Source: Symsagittifera roscoffensis (Eukaryota; Xenacoelomorpha; Acoela; Convolutidae). Taken from it: DNA of 64,000 bases. The stretch's first letter is position 1, and every line of letters begins with the position of its first letter. Where the stretch lies: the NCBI RefSeq assembly GCF_963678635.1, contig NC_087069.1, positions 10,313,206 through 10,377,205 on the forward strand. Reading direction: 5' to 3'. Positions 10,094 to 19,724 of this stretch are shown piece after piece. The notes under the pieces were generated by a model. It was not told where the DNA came from, made no database searches, and was given only the letters and a program-made list of their open reading frames with translations. The position numbers were made by a program, and so were the translations under genes.

Positions 10094-10786
10094 ATGAATA
10101 AGATCATTTCAACAAAAGATCGTCTGTTTATGTCCGTTTCAGGTCCCTCGGTATCTGGCAAAACTGATTTAATTTTTCAAATGTTTCTCAAAGGTACATT
10201 CTATCCATCATACAACAAGATATTTCATTTTTATCTTCACGATCAACCCAAATACCGTTCCTTTGTTTCTCACAACAAATTTGATATTGAATTTATAAAA
10301 TTGTCCGGCTTTGAAATTGTTAATAACTTACGGGATTGTATGATTGTCTTTGATGATACCTGTGAAGAAATTTTTAATGAAAAAGATTTTGTTAAATTAG
10401 CTACAGCAGGCCGACATAAAAATGTTCATGTTATTTATGTCAAGCACAATTTATTTCAGCGAAGTAAGCAATCACGTACAATAGATTTGAATACAACTCA
10501 CTTAATTTTGTTCAAATCACCTCGAGGCATTCAACAAATTGATTATTTAGGCAGACAGTTGAATAATGCAAAATTCCTCCGTCATGCGTATCAGTTGGCA
10601 ACGAAAGAAGATTTCGGTCATCTGTTGATAGACTTGGATCCCAAAACTTCAGAATGTCTTCGTTATTCGTCAAACATAGTTCCACCATCACCAATCATTT
10701 TCTATTTACCATCCTCAAAAGCAGTTATCACATCTCTTGAAAATGAAAGAGAAAGAATTATGTATATTGAAGCAAATGCTCAATAG
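10094..10786 (+). CDS. FtsK/HerA-type genome-packaging ATPase
   Basis: A 230-residue P-loop ATPase beginning MNKIISTKDRLF. Walker A is GPSVSGKT (about residues 17-24) and Walker B is CMIVFDD (about 83-89). An arginine-containing helix around ATAGRHKNVHVIYV and an NLFQRSKQ sensor-like stretch follow, the usual arrangement of Polinton packaging ATPases. The product is expected to drive element DNA into the capsid. ATG 10094 lies 2 bases after the preceding stop. The frame is complete with no break, and its end overlaps the next small gene. Confidence 0.88.
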   Translation: MNKIISTKDRLFMSVSGPSVSGKTDLIFQMFLKGTFYPSYNKIFHFYLHDQPKYRSFVSHNKFDIEFIKLSGFEIVNNLRDCMIVFDDTCEEIFNEKDFVKLATAGRHKNVHVIYVKHNLFQRSKQSRTIDLNTTHLILFKSPRGIQQIDYLGRQLNNAKFLRHAYQLATKEDFGHLLIDLDPKTSECLRYSSNIVPPSPIIFYLPSSKAVITSLENERERIMYIEANAQ

Positions 10787-11033
10787 TCGCCATTGTAGAT
10801 CAATTTTGACAGGAGCTGATTCAAATTTTATTAGATTTCTTTGCGATTGTTTTGTGAATGTTTTTCTGGGACATGTTCCAGCTAACAAAAGTTTCATCGA
10901 GAGTAAGAAAATACCATTTGAAAAAATTTTTTACCCTAAGTTTAGTATCCGAGAAAAACGAAAAGTTTTGGCAAACAATATTTCACTGGTTAAATCAATC
11001 GGAGAATCGTGTTACATTTACCTGAAAAACTAA
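10776..11033 (+). CDS. Small conserved Polinton protein, unknown function
   Basis: ATG 10776 overlaps the ATPase stop by 11 bases and gives 85 residues. The pattern (a cysteine in a FLCDCFVNVFLGHVP helix, then a basic REKRKVL block, then a hydrophobic C-terminus) matches a short protein repeatedly found in Polintons and related elements, where an ECxxN-GN stretch is followed by KRKxL. The role is unknown; a virion or DNA-contact role is a guess. An earlier in-frame ATG exists at 10737, but the overlap start fits better. Confidence 0.6.
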   Translation: MLNSRHCRSILTGADSNFIRFLCDCFVNVFLGHVPANKSFIESKKIPFEKIFYPKFSIREKRKVLANNISLVKSIGESCYIYLKN

Positions 11034-11043
11034 AACCTTAGGC

Positions 11044-11970
11044 ATGTATGCTGAAGAATTCATCCTCATTCCTCGAAAAACATATGCTCCAGATGAAAAA
11101 ACTGCACCACAATCTCAAATCCTTCATAATCCCTTAATTAACGACAAATCATCTCAACTCAATTACATACAACGATTTCGAGAACGAAATATCAGCCGTG
11201 ACTCTCCACCACCATTAAACCCAACATCTCCTATTCCTTTAACCTCTAATAATGTAGTACCAAATCTTCGAAAAAGAAATTTATCTGCACTTACTAATTT
11301 CAGTGATGATGGTGATGATGAAGCAGAAAAACATTTTGAATCATACAATTCACTGCAGCAGACAAGCTCAAAGAGAACAGAAAAAAACGATGAAAAAAGT
11401 AATGGAAAAACCGCTGAAGTGTTTCGAAAGGTTATGGAATCCATTCAAGAGCTATTGGAAGCTAATAAATTGGAAAGGGCAAACATCGTGCTAAAGCAGT
11501 TGTTCAAAGTTGAATCCTTGACTTTAGACGTTGACGGATATGTTGTAATTCAAGGAAAATCAACACTCGTTAAAATTGAATCTTTTTTGTACGATACACA
11601 GAAAAATACAAAAAAACTTGAGGGTGTTTTTTATCCACAAATTTTGAAAGAACTGAATCTTGATCCTAGCTTAGTGTCCAACACTTATGCCAAACAGATT
11701 CTCCGCTCGCTCAAGAGCGAAGCAGCTAAGCCCTCAACTTCTTCCTCCTTCGTCTCCGACGACAACCCGACAACTGAGTACTCGAAGAGATCAAAACCCT
11801 CCTCTTCGAAGACTCGATCGACAACTCTCAAACCCAAAACCAAGCAATCCGACAAAAGAAAAACCCAGAAAAAAGAATTTTTCCCCACCACCAACGACGA
11901 CAATGACGACGATGATAAAAACTATGAAAGCAGTAAAGAATCGTTTGCGACGACGTCAACAAAAGAATGA
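11044..11970 (+). CDS. Conserved Polinton protein upstream of the integrase
   Basis: An intact 308-codon frame. The N-terminus (EFILIPRKTYAPDE, ILHNPLINDK, LNYIQRFRERN) and a central block (DVDGYVVIQGKS, FLYDTQKNTKKLEG, VFYPQILKELN, NTYAKQIL) follow patterns I associate with a conserved Polinton protein of unknown function. The remainder is low complexity, serine/lysine-rich, with an acidic DDDNDDDD-like stretch near the end. The C-terminal part overlaps the start of the integrase frame (11924) in another phase. Expected to be a virion or regulatory component, but no activity can be assigned. Confidence 0.62.
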   Translation: MYAEEFILIPRKTYAPDEKTAPQSQILHNPLINDKSSQLNYIQRFRERNISRDSPPPLNPTSPIPLTSNNVVPNLRKRNLSALTNFSDDGDDEAEKHFESYNSLQQTSSKRTEKNDEKSNGKTAEVFRKVMESIQELLEANKLERANIVLKQLFKVESLTLDVDGYVVIQGKSTLVKIESFLYDTQKNTKKLEGVFYPQILKELNLDPSLVSNTYAKQILRSLKSEAAKPSTSSSFVSDDNPTTEYSKRSKPSSSKTRSTTLKPKTKQSDKRKTQKKEFFPTTNDDNDDDDKNYESSKESFATTSTKE

Positions 11971-12919
11971 AAATCCTACTATCAGTGAAGAAAAAAAACT
12001 TAAATTACTCTACACGAAAGGTCCAGCTTCATGTGGTAGCGTTAAGAAATTAACAAATGCTACTCAACTCTCACCAAAAAAAGTTTAAAAATTTCTGAGA
12101 TCTCAATCATCACATACAAAGTATGGATTGTTTCGTAAAACATATCCTCGGCTAAAAGTGATTGTTAACGATATCAACGAAATTTGGTCTCTTGACTTGG
12201 CTTATGTTGATAAATTGGCTAAATATAACCGAGGGGTACGATATTTGTTAGTTGCTGTCAATTGTCTCTCTCGCTACTTACGAGTGGAACCCCTGCAGAC
12301 CAAATATGCTAAGGAAACAACCGAAGCTTTCAAAAAAAAGATCAAAACAAAACAACCAAAAAAAGTTTGAGTTGACAAAGGCACCGAGTTTGAAGGAGAG
12401 TTCGAAAAGTTATGTACTAAACGAGAAATCATCAAATACAATACTCACAGTGAAAAAAAATCAGCGTTTGCCGAAAGAAACATTCGATCGCTGAAAAGTA
12501 TTATGTACAAATACTTGGAGTTTGAATGGACTTACAGTTATATTGAAAAATTACAAATTTTTGTTCAAACGATTAACTCACGCGTTAATAGAGTAACAAA
12601 ATTGGCTCCAAACAAGGTCACAAGAAAACATGTACCTGCTTTAGTTTCATTAATTGCAAACAGTTCATCGAAGTTGGTACAGAAACCAAAATTTTATGTT
12701 GGTGACTATGTGCGAATAGCGAAGACTGACTTGCCTTTTAGAAAAGGTTACAAGCAGATTTTTACAGACGAAGTTTTTGAAATAGTTGCCATTCCTACTG
12801 TAAACCTTCCAACATACAGTCTCATTGATGCGGAAAAGGAAGAAATCAGCGAAAAATTTTATGAAAAAGAACTTAGTTTAATTGGGAACAAAGCTGATTA
12901 TAACGAAAATGGGCAGTGA
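11924..12919 (+). pseudogene. Polinton retroviral-type (DDE) integrase with two in-frame stops
   Basis: One reading frame carries a complete integrase pattern: an N-terminal KLLYTKGPASCGSVKKL block, the core with first aspartate in WSLDLAY, YLLVAVNCLSRY, second aspartate in VDKGTEFEG, glutamate in AFAERNIRSLK, and a C-terminal DYVRIAK module of chromo/SH3 type. It would join element DNA to the host chromosome. The frame is interrupted by TAA at 12086-12088 and TGA at 12368-12370, both preceded by the identical 13-mer CCAAAAAAAGTTT. All three catalytic acidic residues survive. Without readthrough the product is truncated before the second aspartate. The start (ATG 11924, or 11903) is inside the preceding gene. 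Confidence 0.88.
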
Positions 12920-13778
12920 TGAGTTTACTGTACATTTGATTTCAACAGCATCAATGGATTATTTCCCAGACAACACTTTGGCCAGTTTTAGAAATTTTTG
13001 TCAAGAAGAAATAGCTTTAGACGGAGATTGGAGAGTTGCTCTCTCAAAAATAATTTTCCCCACAAAATTAAACAATGTTACTGATGAGGAATTTACGTAC
13101 TTCGGAGCATCCGAAGTAGTAGCCAGTAAATCCAACGCTGGCAATCGGAATACAATTTCCAGACCCTACTATGGCGAAAAAGTTTTTATCAAATCAGGAG
13201 AGTACACTTTTATAGAACAACTGATTAATGAGATAAAAACAAAACTCAAAGACAAAATTCATTTTGATGCGAGTCCTCAAGAAATCACGAATAGCATGAG
13301 CATTTGGATGAACGCAAATGAAGGAATCTTATTCCCAAGTCCCCAAATACCCAGTCTGTTAGGCTACAATGCAAAGCTTGATGAGAACGGTGAATATCAC
13401 ATTGTTTACAAAATGATACCCTCCTTCGATGCATCTTATGAGGGAAACGAACTGTACGAATCTCATTTCCCATATGACTTATCAAGTGGGACTTGTCTAA
13501 TTTTTGTCTATATTGACATTACTCAATACCAAACTGTTGGTGATGGAAAGGCCCCATTGTTACGCGTCATTGATTCAAATAGACGCATCAAAAACGGTAG
13601 TGCCTGCAGCATTGAACCTAATCATCGAAAAAACTTCACTAATTTAGACTACAAAAAATTATTCACTTCATCTGTACAATCAAAATCGGTACAGTTGCGC
13701 ACAGAAACTGGAAGACTAGTACCCTTTGCAGGAACTGGTAAAGTTGTGTTGACTCTAAAATTCAAGCGCTTTGATTGA
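12909..13778 (+). CDS. Polinton minor capsid (penton-like) protein
   Basis: An intact 289-residue frame beginning MGSDEFTVHLIST. The opening pattern (FTVHLISTASMDYFPDNTLASF, then EIALDGDWRVALSKI and YGEKVFIKSGEY) is typical of the Polinton minor capsid protein, a single-jelly-roll relative of vertex penton proteins. The C-terminus ends in beta-rich GKVVLTLKFKRFD. It overlaps the integrase end by 11 bases and is followed 6 bases later by the basic-protein gene, within the virion block. No break was found. An in-frame ATG at 12882 exists but lies inside the integrase. Confidence 0.85.
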   Translation: MGSDEFTVHLISTASMDYFPDNTLASFRNFCQEEIALDGDWRVALSKIIFPTKLNNVTDEEFTYFGASEVVASKSNAGNRNTISRPYYGEKVFIKSGEYTFIEQLINEIKTKLKDKIHFDASPQEITNSMSIWMNANEGILFPSPQIPSLLGYNAKLDENGEYHIVYKMIPSFDASYEGNELYESHFPYDLSSGTCLIFVYIDITQYQTVGDGKAPLLRVIDSNRRIKNGSACSIEPNHRKNFTNLDYKKLFTSSVQSKSVQLRTETGRLVPFAGTGKVVLTLKFKRFD

Positions 13779-13784
13779 AAACCA

Positions 13785-14207
13785 ATGGAACAATATTATG
13801 CAAAGCAAGCTTCACTTCCTCATTTCTCTGGACACTACCGACAACGCGGCAGTGGATTTGGCGCTTTGGCTGCTGGTATTGGTCGTGTTGCTATACCGTT
13901 TGCACGACAGGTTATTCTACCGGCTGCGAAAAAACTGGGCAGAGAACTTTTGATGAGTGCAGCGCCAGAACTAATTGATGTCGCTATGAAAAAGAAGTCT
14001 CCTAAACAAGCATTGAAAAACACTGTCACAAAAACTGCAAGAAAACAACTCGGTGGTGGTAGACGACGTCGTCGAAAGACACCAATGAATGGATTACGAA
14101 GAAGAAGGTCAGAAGGGGCTCGAAAAAGAAAAACAACCATTCGAAGAAAAACCAGACCAGTGAGAAGTCGTGCAGATTTTTTCTCAAACATAAAAAATGA
14201 TCGCTAA
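13785..14207 (+). CDS. Basic virion-type protein of the Polinton
   Basis: A 140-residue protein with a glycine/hydrophobic N-terminal half (GSGFGALAAGIGRVAIPFAR, ILPAAKKLGRELL) and a very basic C-terminal half containing GGGRRRRRK and repeated RRR/KRK clusters. The layout recalls core or internal capsid proteins of adenovirus-like systems: an amphipathic membrane- or capsid-contact region plus a DNA-binding tail. It lies between the penton and major capsid genes and overlaps the latter by 11 bases. The role is inferred from composition and position. Confidence 0.65.
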   Translation: MEQYYAKQASLPHFSGHYRQRGSGFGALAAGIGRVAIPFARQVILPAAKKLGRELLMSAAPELIDVAMKKKSPKQALKNTVTKTARKQLGGGRRRRRKTPMNGLRRRRSEGARKRKTTIRRKTRPVRSRADFFSNIKNDR

Positions 14208-15498
14208 TTTGTTACCCAATGAAGCTACCCATAGCTCTCTGGATTTGTTTGAAAAACAACCTCTTTTGATTACTTTTGAAAACGCTTTTGATAAAAAATT
14301 GGACCTGTCTATTCACCTAATGGACCAATGCTTGAATTTGAAATCACCGGTGACCGTAATAATTTTGTTGACCTGCAAAAAATTTATTTGGAAATACGAT
14401 GCAAAGTAACGCGATCAAATGGAGTTGATCTGCGATACGGCAACACTGATCCTACTGTGTCTGATTCACCGTTCCTCGTAAACAACTCCCTGTATTCCCT
14501 TTTCTCTGACTGTACCCTCTCTGCTAATGGACTCAAAATCTCAAATGCCAATAGTAATTTTGCGCATAAAAGCTTTATTGGAACAGAATTTTCTAACAGC
14601 AAAGGAGCCAAGGACTCATGGCTTAAGTGTCAGGGATATCGTTTTGAAAACAATCCCGCTGCAATAGATGCAGCTGATTTCACATCTCAACGAGAACTGG
14701 TCCGTGAATCGAGGGAAATTTGGTTCTATGGACCCGCTGGAGTTGATTTTTTCACATGTGACAAGCATTTGTTGAGCGGTGTTACCCTCAGACTTTCCTA
14801 CAGACGTTCTCATGAAGACTTTCTCATTATATCGGAAGATGCTGCCAACCATTACAAGCTGCAAATACTCGAAGCGAACCTATATTTTAGAAAAATGACT
14901 GTGACCGACCATGTGCTCTCTGCCATTGAATCAACTCTGCTCAAAACTCCTGCGAACTACCCATATCAAGAAGAAATTACAAAAACATTTCTTGCAACAG
15001 CTGGTCAGCGCAGCTGGCAACAGGAAGATATTTTTGCTCGTGAACCGGTGAGACAAATTATCACAGCATTGAACACAAATAATGCATTTCTAGGAACAAA
15101 CCGAACGAATCCTTTTCATTATCAAAAATTTGGAGCAACTTACTTTGAGACGAAATGGTTTACCAATAGCAAGTACACCAATCAGTACACAAGATCATAA
15201 ACGTCTCTTCTTCGACACACTATCAGCGCTGGGTTTGTTGCACTGCGGGCTGGGAATCACTCTGGATAACTACCAACAGCACTTTATTATGTGTTTTGAT
15301 CTCACTAGCACACAACAGGCAGCTCATGACTTCTTGCATCCAGAACTTACTAACTGCTCAGTTTCAATCGATCTTCAATTCTCAAACGCTTTGACAGCAA
15401 ACCTGGAAATTTTTGTTTGGGGTATACGCTCATCCAATGTATTTATTACCTCCGTCCGCAAAGTTACAAAGAACGTCCTTCCCATTTCGACAGTCTGA
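14197..15498 (+). pseudogene. Polinton double-jelly-roll major capsid protein, two frame breaks
   Basis: Three consecutive frames together cover a major capsid protein of the usual order of size (about 430 codons). The first (14197 to about 14312) has SSLDLFEKQPLLITFENAF. The second (about 14313-15128) has LEFEITGDRNNFVDLQKIY, SLFSDCTLSANG and REIWFYGPAGVDF. The third (about 15130-15498) has TLRRNGLPI and FDLTSTQQAAHDF. These blocks occur in the order typical of Polinton capsid proteins. Phase changes near 14313 and 15128 split the gene. Neither the first nor the last piece is long enough to be a stand-alone protein. True decay and long-read indels are both possible. Confidence 0.85.
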
Positions 15499-15500
15499 AA

Positions 15501-15947
15501 ATGGATGAAATCCAGTTGCAGGACCTCATTCAGAATTGTAAACATCTGAAACATAAGTTTTTTGGAGTATTTGCAGCCGACAATTTTCCACCTCATATCC
15601 CAAACAATATCTTTATGATTGTGAACACTTCAAAATCAGATTCTCCGGGGACACATTGGATTGTGATTTGCAACAGAAGAAATATTTTATATTTTGCTGA
15701 TCCTCTCGGTCTTCCTCTTTGGCAGTACACCAATCTGTATAAACGATTGAACGAGAATTTTCATCAGGTGACTGAATTGATGACAAACTTTCCCATGCAA
15801 GACTCAAACTCTACCATGTGCGGTTCTTTTTGTATTTATATTGCACATTTGATTTTTGATACAAACTTTAATGGTGATGCTTCTGATTTTGTCTACATAA
15901 CTGATCATGTTTTGAAACGTTTCCTAACTCACATGCTTATTCATTAA
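15501..15947 (+). CDS. Adenain-like maturation cysteine protease
   Basis: An intact 148-residue frame starting MDEIQLQDLIQNC, 2 bases after the capsid stop. The pattern FFGVFAADNFPP, then IVNTS, catalytic-histidine motif GTHWIV, acidic position in FADPLG, glutamine in FPMQDSNS and cysteine motif TMCGSFC matches adenovirus-type (Ulp1-fold) maturation proteases of Polintons. It should cleave capsid precursor proteins. Length and order of catalytic residues (H, D, Q, C) are normal for the family. It is the last recognisable gene of the element. Confidence 0.87.
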   Translation: MDEIQLQDLIQNCKHLKHKFFGVFAADNFPPHIPNNIFMIVNTSKSDSPGTHWIVICNRRNILYFADPLGLPLWQYTNLYKRLNENFHQVTELMTNFPMQDSNSTMCGSFCIYIAHLIFDTNFNGDASDFVYITDHVLKRFLTHMLIH

Positions 15948-16895
15948 CTAACCATTTAATATGGTTGATTTATACATTTTACAATTTAATTTTGAACAAT
16001 ACATTCTTTTAGTAACTGAAATTTTACCCAATTGTTAACTGAATAGCAGTAATTCGATAAGTTAAGCTTTTTATCAAAGTGAGAAAAAAAGTACAAAATC
16101 GATCTATGGGGAGATATCACCATAACAGCAACTGTTGCCTCCTTTCAGTACAATTTCCGGACGGGTTTCGAAACGCCGCCTTTCGGCTGAGAGTCGAGCG
16201 CCATGCGTTTTCCTCTACTCGGACCCCACGAAATTTTGTTCCACTTCAATTTTATAGTAACAAGTTAGGTACAAGTCTTAGAAATGGTTGCAGCAAAATT
16301 AATGGGCACTTTTGGCTTTCATCAGTGTTCTCGTTTTTCAAGATCTTAACCCACTTCAACTTATTAGCTCTTTCAACCTTTCTATAAAATCAAAGTTTTT
16401 GTCATAGATTTTAGACGTTTTTTTAGTCTCCTGTAGACACGGAAAATGGAAATGTCTAAATTTTCAAGCCAATTTCATCATTTTAGAGTTTTCAGTGTTC
16501 CATAATTTTTCTTAGTTTTTACCTTCAATTGGCTGAAGGAAATTTTTCATTCTTATTTTGGTCAAATTGATTTTTGCCTAAATAGAGGTGGCGGCCGCCG
16601 CACTTGACGAATTTTGCTTTCTTCGAGATTCAGCAATAAAACATGCATTTTTGAAGGAAATCGTTCACCGCAGCCAACAGTTAAGCTACGCTGCCAAAAT
16701 CTTGTGCTTTCCTATATACCATATAATTTGGTCGCATATAATGGTATATAACGTCATTTTACATGTAAACAAACCAATACCCCCAAACTTTAGAAGAGAA
16801 AACATGCACCGACCAAAACCTAATTCCATTCCCGTTTCCACAACGTTCAGTGGGAATACTCAATAATATATCGAAATTTTACATGAGGACTAATA
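15948..16895. other. Right flank of the Polinton, no gene seen
   Basis: The AT-rich sequence after the protease holds only short frames without protein-like character. A less AT-rich patch lies around 16130-16260. The right terminal repeat of the Polinton should be here or shortly beyond, but its partner lies outside the window, so the end cannot be placed. Confidence 0.35.
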
Positions 16896-17045
16896 GGTAT
16901 AAAATTATACATGGTGACAATTAGGATTATTACATATGACCATTGGGTATAAAATTATACATGGTGACAATTAGGATTATTACATGGTGACCATTGCTGA
17001 TCATTTAATACATGGTGACCATTATGATTTATACCTAATGGTCAT
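16896..17045. repeat. 50-bp tandem repeat ending in an inverted copy
   Basis: Two near-identical 50-51-bp units start with GGTATAAAATTATACATGG at 16896 and 16946, followed by a partial unit. The end of the block, near 17025-17045, has an inverted counterpart of the start (TAGGTATAAA at 16894 against TTTATACCTA), so the array can fold as a hairpin. A C-run at about 17059-17071 follows. Confidence 0.75.
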
Positions 17046-17074
17046 CCATGTATGACAACCCCCCCCCCCCCGAT

Positions 17075-17255
17075 CCTAACGCACTATATGCATACTACTA
17101 ATATCCAAAGTTGGTTGCGACAGACTGAAAACACCAGAACTCGGTTGAGATTTTCGAACCACCAGAACTCCTAACGCACTATATGCGTACTACTAATATC
17201 CAAAGTTGGTTGCGACAGACTGAAAACACCAGAACTCGGTTGAGATTTTCGAACC
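17075..17255. repeat. 95-bp tandem duplication at the edge of the inverted repeat arm
   Basis: A unit starting CCTAACGCACTATATG occurs at 17075 and again at 17170 (period 95), with one visible difference (GCATACT against GCGTACT). Its core (ATCCAAAGTTGGTTGCGACA) occurs once in the reverse-complement arm near 57.2 kb, so the duplication is specific to this copy. Confidence 0.8.
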
Positions 17256-17619
17256 AATTAAACCACAGTCTCGCGCAGACACATGCGTGCTCAAATCTAG
17301 TCGCTTGCATGTACTAAGATTTAAGGCTAAGTTATGTGCATAGCTTATTTTACAAGCTTTTGACAACGGACTTAATTTCAGAAGCCATTTTGAAGTGGAC
17401 GAAAAGTCGTAATTTATGTCCAATTCAAGTTGGCATGATGTTTTGACAAAAAATTATCTAATATTACATGAATTTTCTGTATGTGGTCGGCTGAAACAAA
17501 TATTTTTTGGACATCGACAAATACCAATCGATCATCGCTTTAGTTAGTTTTTGAGAAAAATACATGTGGTTTTTACAGTTCCATTAGAACCTAAAAATTC
17601 AACAGCGTTTTTAATTGAC

Positions 17620-17690
17620 TTAAAAAGACTGCTCTCATATTAGAACGAAGCCTTGAATTATCTGGATGCACTTTAAGGCCAATTTGAAAA
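17620..17690 (-). repeat. Terminal fragment of the GAGCAGTCTT repeat family
   Basis: This short stretch contains the reverse complement of the family end (AAGACTGCTCTCATATT, then a CCTTGAAT block). It corresponds to the end of the fuller copy at about 56440-56830 in the other arm, so here only the tip of the element remains. Confidence 0.5.
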
Positions 17691-19193
17691 AAAAAACTGG
17701 TTTAAATCACTTTAAAACTTTAAATCGCTTTAGGCGCAAGTATTTGCATTGAAAAAATTATAAAAACAACGTGATAACATCAAAAAAAAACTTCTTTTTT
17801 TTTGCGCTGAAAATTTTGAAGTTTTGAAGTTCTTCACTCCAAAATTGCGCCAAAAAAGTCCAAATACTATTTTTCCTTTAGCAAAATTGGTTTTCACAGC
17901 TGAAGTTAAATATAAATAAGCTTTCCTTCTTTTTATAAGCGTGCTTCTACCTCGCTTTTTTCACCAGCATCTGGATTCAAATTCAAAAATTACAATCTAA
18001 TTTTTTTTCGACAAAGGACTAGTTTTCGAAATAGTTTTAATTTTCGTTACGACAACTGAAAGAGCTACATTAAGATACATCACTCTACATATTCCAATGA
18101 TTATTTGTGGTACCTGATTTTGCGTGAAAAAAGAACTTAAACACACTCTAATGCATTTTCCCTCCCATTTTCAATGGTTGGAACAATAAACATTTTATGA
18201 TCACAGTTTTGTAATTAAGATACGAACTGAGTAATTTTTTTATTTAAGTTTTTCTCATTATTTCAGTAAAATAGATTGTTTTTCGAAAAACAATCGAAAA
18301 CAAAGCAATATTCTAACTAAAACTTCTCAAACTATATATAGGACTGCAGCAAACATCAGAGTTATACTCTCATCAAATTCATTTGTGTCACAATTAGAAG
18401 GGCTGCAATAAGATTTACGATGTTAACAATTTTAAATTTTTCGTTTTTTTTTGGCATAAAATTGGTGTATTATCTTAAAAAAGCAACAAAAATGCTAATC
18501 ATGCAATTTACATAAAAAAAACGACTAGATTTTTGATGACCACACCGAAATTTTCACAAGTTATTTTCAAAATTGCCCCAAACTATTTTTTTTCAAAGCG
18601 CAAAACTATTCTCGTGCATACAAGTTTTTTGTTTATTCAAAGCGCAAAACTATTCTCGTACATACAATTCTATAAGAGTTTTTTGAATAAGCATAAGGTA
18701 GTCTTGAATGCTCAGCACTTGCAAAGGTTTTCCAGATTTCCAGGCAAGTGTTTGATGAATTAAGTATTTTGAATTCGAAAACTTAGCCTTAAAAATTTTT
18801 GCCAATATTTATAAGCCGACATTTTCGACATATGTATTCAGGTAATTTTAAATGCATTATACATGAAAGACCATTAATCTTTCTGTAACTCAAATTTTAA
18901 GTAGCCAGGGTCTTCGTCGCTTGTGTTTGGTTACGAACATAGTCCAAAAATTTTGAGAATTTGATTAGAAATTCAATTTTTGTTTAATTTCTGAAAAGTT
19001 TTTGTCGATTAACAGATTTTCTTACAACGCAACCCATTTGGCGTAAGACGCGTAGCGTTGGCTGCTCAAAAACGGCTGTACAAAATCATAATATTCCATT
19101 TAAATTCAAACAACAACTTATCTATACGATATTTGAAATTTATATTGCTTTTTTAAAACCTGAATCGCATGTTGAAGTAGCTTGAAAATATTA

Positions 19194-19366
19194 CATTACG
19201 AGGCCAAAGTGAGTATTTTATGAACTAAAAGCGGATTCAGCTACAAGGACGCTCCCTTTGTTCATTTTTTCGTATTTCATTCTCTTTGATCGTTCCGACA
19301 AAATTGTGACATGTTTAAAGAATTGTCTCTGGAATCCTATCTAGCGCACAGTTTGGCCTCGTAATG
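19194..19366. mobile_element. MITE with TTACGAGGCCAAA termini, TA flanks
   Basis: A 173-bp element begins CATTACGAGGCCAAA and ends TTTGGCCTCGTAATG, a near-perfect terminal inverted repeat, and is flanked on both sides by TA. TA flanks and short size fit a non-autonomous Tc1/mariner-type element. Inner sequence (GCGGATTCAGCTACAAGGAC; GTCTCTGGAATCC) is shared with several other copies in this window. Confidence 0.75.
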
Positions 19367-19455
19367 TATGGATCATTTTGATTGCAGTTTTTGATTGCAT
19401 TTAGATCAATCAGATAGACGGATAGACCACCAGTTGTGGTTCGTGTGAAGATTTT

Positions 19456-19644
19456 ATGGCTGGCACGGATGACAAGGTGATTGTGGTGGTGTTCGTGGAA
19501 AACGGGTCAGAGACCAGTTACAATTGAGTGACAGCAAAACTCATCTGAACAAATTCGAGAGGAACAATGTTGACGAGTTCCACTTCCCATTCATGCCTTT
19601 AACCGAAAACTTGTACAAGCTACGAATTACACACGACAATGCAT
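19456..19644 (+). pseudogene. PLAT/LH2-domain exon remnant
   Basis: Two overlapping frames read as one PLAT domain. The first starts AGTDDKVIVVVF and contains VENGSET; the second continues with LSDSKTHLNKFERNNVDEF and LYKLRITHDNA. This fits the PLAT consensus (AGTDA.V...L.G..G, then KFERG.VD.F, then L..IRI.HDN). The domain ends at a good splice donor (GCAT/GTAAGA, 19645). PLAT domains bind membranes or partner proteins in lipoxygenases, polycystins and LOXHD1-type proteins. A phase change between the two halves and the lack of further exons suggest a dead exon or one exon of a decayed gene. Confidence 0.55.
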
Positions 19645-19724
19645 GTAAGATCATTTTCAAATAATTTAAGGCTCTTCTTTCTATCTCGGATCGAGGTGCT
19701 CCATTTTTGTTTCGTTTTTTTTTC

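Larger units (their letters stand above)
1..15960. mobile_element. Polinton/Maverick virus-like DNA transposon, left end outside window
   Basis: Hallmark Polinton genes occur together: protein-primed family B polymerase, retroviral-type integrase, FtsK/HerA-type ATPase, adenain-like cysteine protease, double-jelly-roll major capsid protein and penton-like minor capsid protein. The polymerase block reads leftward and the virion block rightward from a divergent region near 6.2-6.7 kb. Coding density is high and neighbours overlap by a few bases, as in viruses and unlike the host genes further right. The polymerase appears to run off the left edge, so the left terminal repeat is not visible. The right end could not be fixed: the last gene stops at 15947 and host-like repeats begin between 16.1 and 17.1 kb. 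Family knowledge predicts long terminal inverted repeats and a 6-bp target duplication; neither could be seen here. Confidence 0.93.

Noticed and set aside
11685-11903. Minus-strand frame inside the 308-codon Polinton gene
   Set aside because: Antisense of serine/lysine-rich low-complexity sequence.
12060-12090. Programmed frameshift at the A7 run in the integrase
   Set aside because: Both shifted frames stop soon or leave the integrase frame; only in-phase continuation matches the protein family.
16079-16387. 102-codon frame right of the protease
   Set aside because: No ATG start, no motif, no protein-like composition.
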